Source: CBCPMX01 sp965120355 (lineage in GTDB: Bacteria > Bacillota > Clostridia > Oscillospirales > Oscillospiraceae). Taken from it: a DNA stretch of 15,052 nt. The translations under genes were made by a program, and so were the position numbers. Under the pieces are notes generated by a model. The model was not told the origin of the DNA, searched no databases, and saw only the letters and a program-made list of their open reading frames with translations. This document shows, piece after piece, positions 13,788 to 15,052 of the stretch (within the stretch, counting starts at the first letter, position 1; every line of letters begins with the position of its first letter). The stretch is taken from assembly GCA_965120355.1 (NCBI GenBank), contig CBCPMX010000185.1, positions 1-15,052 on the forward strand. Reading direction: 5' to 3'.

Positions 13788-14371
13788 TCCGTGTGCGGTT
13801 TGCAGCCGCGTCCGACGCCGGGGCCATGGCGGCTCTGTATGCCCCTTATGTGCGGGACACCGCCATTACCTTTGAATATGAACCTCCCGATGCCGGCGAG
13901 TTCTGCCGCCGGATTGCCGCTGTGCAGAAGGATCTGCCATGGCTTGTTGCGGAGGAAGACGGGCGGCTGCTGGGCTATGCCTATGTGAGCCATTTCCACG
14001 AGCGTGCCGCCTATGCCTGGTCTGCGGAGTTGTCCATCTATCTGGACATGCAGGCCCGCCGCCGCGGTCTGGGCCGCCGGCTGTATGAGATCTTGCTGGC
14101 GCTGCTGCGGGCACAGGGATACCGGACCGTTTTCGCGCTCATCACCCACCCCAATGCGGGCAGCGAAGCCTTTCATCGGGCAATGGGCTTTTCACCGGCA
14201 GGTGTGCTGCACAATGCCGGCAGCAAGCTGGGCCGCTGGTGGGACGTGACTTATTGGGAGCTGACGCTGGCAGAGATTTCACCGGAGGCTCCTGTGCCGT
14301 CACCGGTGCAGGCACTGCCGGCAGCGCTGGTGGAAGCGCTTTTCGCAACCGAACGCCCCGAGATTCTGTAA
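13784..14371 (+). CDS. GNAT acetyltransferase, PAT/YncA type
   Basis: The 195-aa protein closely follows the phosphinothricin acetyltransferase/YncA (MnaT) subgroup. Family-typical features are F-E-Y-E-P-P near residue 30, W-S-A-E-L-S-I-Y-L (79-87), the acetyl-CoA loop RRRGLGRRLYE (92-102), T-H-P-N-A-G-S-E-A-F-H (121-131) and R-W-W-D-V-T-Y-W (151-158). Relatives N-acetylate methionine-type toxic amino acid analogues in the cytoplasm; the actual substrate here is unknown. An Ala/Pro-rich tail of about 30 residues follows the domain. The start ATG at 13784 overlaps the prfB stop in ATGA, so translation is coupled to release factor 2. It ends before the secG promoter. Confidence 0.92.
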   Translation: MIRVRFAAASDAGAMAALYAPYVRDTAITFEYEPPDAGEFCRRIAAVQKDLPWLVAEEDGRLLGYAYVSHFHERAAYAWSAELSIYLDMQARRRGLGRRLYEILLALLRAQGYRTVFALITHPNAGSEAFHRAMGFSPAGVLHNAGSKLGRWWDVTYWELTLAEISPEAPVPSPVQALPAALVEALFATERPEIL

Positions 14372-14379
14372 ATTTTCGC

Positions 14380-14408
14380 TTGCAAAACAGAAAACAGTAT
14401 GGTAATAT
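14380..14408 (+). promoter_or_regulatory. Promoter of secG
   Basis: TTGCAA (14380-14385), a 17-bp spacer and TAATAT (14403-14408) with a preceding TGG (extended -10). It starts 9 bp after the upstream stop codon. The predicted transcript begins near 14415, leaving a leader of about 180 nt before secG. Confidence 0.55.
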
Positions 14409-14414
14409 AGAGTT

Positions 14415-14594
14415 TGCGTAATTAGACCTTATCTGAAAATTGGTACTGCACCCAAAGGCCGAACATCTATTCTTCAGGCAGAGGTGCAATCTCCGATTCC
14501 AGACAAGGCTGTATAAACCTGTGGATCTTTTCATTTCGGCTCGCCGTGTGCCGCAAACCCGGCGTCGCCCCACGGCGAACTTTTGGAGGTTCTT
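14415..14594 (+). promoter_or_regulatory. Long, potentially structured leader of secG
   Basis: The roughly 180 nt between the predicted transcription start and the secG ATG contain several pairing segments. TGCACC (14447-14452) pairs with GGTGCA (14483-14488). TCGCCGTG (14541-14548) pairs with CACGGCGA (14571-14578), enclosing an inner GCCG/CGGC step (14550-14553, 14560-14563). The last stem ends 6 nt before the ribosome binding site GGAGG (14585-14589) and is followed by ACTTTT. I compared it by eye with T-box, SRP RNA, lysine, TPP, FMN, glycine, c-di-GMP and ZTP consensus pieces and found no match. It may be a regulatory leader, an unrelated small RNA or simple spacer. Confidence 0.4.
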
Positions 14595-14822
14595 ATGACT
14601 CTTTTCCTGACCATCATTCAGGTTCTGGCGTCCCTGTTTTTGATTGCAGTGGTTCTGCTGCAGTCCGGTAAGAACGCGGGCCTGTCCGGCGCTATCGCCG
14701 GTGTCGCAGACACCTTTATGACCAAAAACAAGTCCCATTCTCTGGACGCCAAGCTGGCCAAGGCCACTAAGTGGGTCGCGCTGGTGTTCATTGTCCTGAC
14801 CTTCGTGTTGAACCTGCTGTAA
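14595..14822 (+). CDS. secG: Preprotein translocase subunit SecG
   Basis: The 75-aa protein has two membrane helices (about 3-23 and 58-75) joined by a cytoplasmic loop carrying the SecG signature LLQSGKNAGLSGAIAG (21-36), followed by a Thr/Lys-rich stretch. SecG joins SecY and SecE in the membrane channel and assists SecA-driven export. The start at 14595 is set by GGAGG with a 5-nt spacer; the frame from 14583 would begin ahead of that site. Length and topology are normal. It is followed directly by a strong terminator and faces spoIID. Confidence 0.95.
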   Translation: MTLFLTIIQVLASLFLIAVVLLQSGKNAGLSGAIAGVADTFMTKNKSHSLDAKLAKATKWVALVFIVLTFVLNLL

Positions 14823-14835
14823 AAGTCCAGAAACC

Positions 14836-14870
14836 AAGTCCTTCTGCCTTTTGGCAGAGGGGCTTTTTTT
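14836..14870 (+). terminator. Factor-independent terminator of secG
   Basis: Arms 14836-14848 (AAGTCCTTCTGCC) and 14853-14865 pair over 13 bp with two G-U pairs around a TTTT loop, followed by a run of seven T (14864-14870). It lies 14 bp after the secG stop codon. The last T bases also form part of the reversed stop codon of the convergent spoIID gene. Confidence 0.92.
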
Positions 14871-15052
14871 ATCTGTCATCCAGATCTGCAAACTGTATCA
14901 GGCTGACACCTGTATAGTAATGCAGCAAAATTTCTTCATAGGAGCTGCCCGCCTGGGCCATAGCCTCCGCCCCGTATTGACTCAGGCCGACCCTGTGTCC
15001 ATATCCAAGTGTGGTAAATTCGATGGCATCCGCAGTAACGGCGATTTCAAAC
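14869..15052 (-). CDS. spoIID: SpoIID/LytB domain protein, C-terminal part (runs off window)
   Basis: Read on the minus strand from the window edge to TAA (14871-14869), this gives 60 residues ending in D-L-D-D-R. They contain F-T-T-L-G-Y-G-H-R-V-G-L-S-Q-Y-G-A, A-M-A-Q-A-G-S-S-Y-E-E-I-L and H-Y-Y-T-G-V, the characteristic C-terminus of SpoIID/LytB proteins. SpoIID is a lytic transglycosylase that works with SpoIIP and SpoIIM during engulfment of the forespore. The usual G-Y-G-H-G-V-G-M-S-Q is here G-Y-G-H-R-V-G-L-S-Q. Other SpoIID-domain paralogues share this motif, so the symbol is probable rather than certain. Only the end of the gene is visible; its start lies outside. Confidence 0.85.
   Translation of the reverse strand, partial: FEIAVTADAIEFTTLGYGHRVGLSQYGAEAMAQAGSSYEEILLHYYTGVSLIQFADLDDR

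Noticed and set aside
14415..14594. Known riboswitch, SRP RNA or T-box ahead of secG
   Set aside because: No conserved core sequence of those families was found by eye; kept only as an unclassified leader.

Overview
The window looks like chromosomal DNA from an endospore-forming, mid-to-high GC Clostridia bacterium, most likely a gut Oscillospiraceae/Ruminococcaceae-type organism. This is inferred from the Firmicutes gene families present (CoaX, TagO/MnaA-type pair, DUF1846, SecG), strong GGAGG-type ribosome binding sites, sigma-A promoters with extended -10 elements, and a SpoIID sporulation gene running off the right edge. No transposase, integrase, phage gene, CRISPR array, tRNA or rRNA was seen, so this is ordinary core genome with some uncharacterised small genes.

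Left part (1-4117). A small lipoprotein gene (minus) is divergent from a PHP-domain phosphoesterase (plus). After a 285-bp gap with two hairpins come a YfcE-like metallophosphoesterase and coaX (type III pantothenate kinase), co-transcribed on the minus strand. Divergent from yfcE is a tight plus-strand cassette of three small uncharacterised genes (78, 124 and 107 aa). The third encodes a proline/serine/glycine-rich linker ending in a short double hydrophobic segment. This trio is the best candidate for an undescribed system.

Middle part (4120-8363). A minus-strand operon reads trpS, a TagO/WecA-type lipid-phosphate GlcNAc-1-P transferase, UDP-GlcNAc 2-epimerase (wecB/mnaA; overlaps the previous gene by 14 bp) and a membrane-anchored protein with a LolA-like extracellular domain. 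The middle two enzymes would start a wall-linked or secreted glycopolymer (undecaprenyl-PP-GlcNAc plus UDP-ManNAc). A good extended -10 promoter lies just before trpS.

Right-middle part (8364-12321). All minus strand: a RimJ/RimL-like GNAT acetyltransferase, a DUF1846 protein with its own -10 and a strong factor-independent terminator, and gltX behind a near-perfect consensus promoter. Neither synthetase gene has room for a T-box leader.

Right part (12322-15052). Plus strand: prfB (release factor 2, in one uninterrupted frame, so without the classical programmed frameshift) is coupled by an ATGA overlap to a PAT/YncA-like acetyltransferase. secG follows behind a promoter and an unusually long (about 180 nt) leader with potential structure. 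secG's terminator T-run contains the stop codon of the convergent, partial spoIID gene at the window edge.
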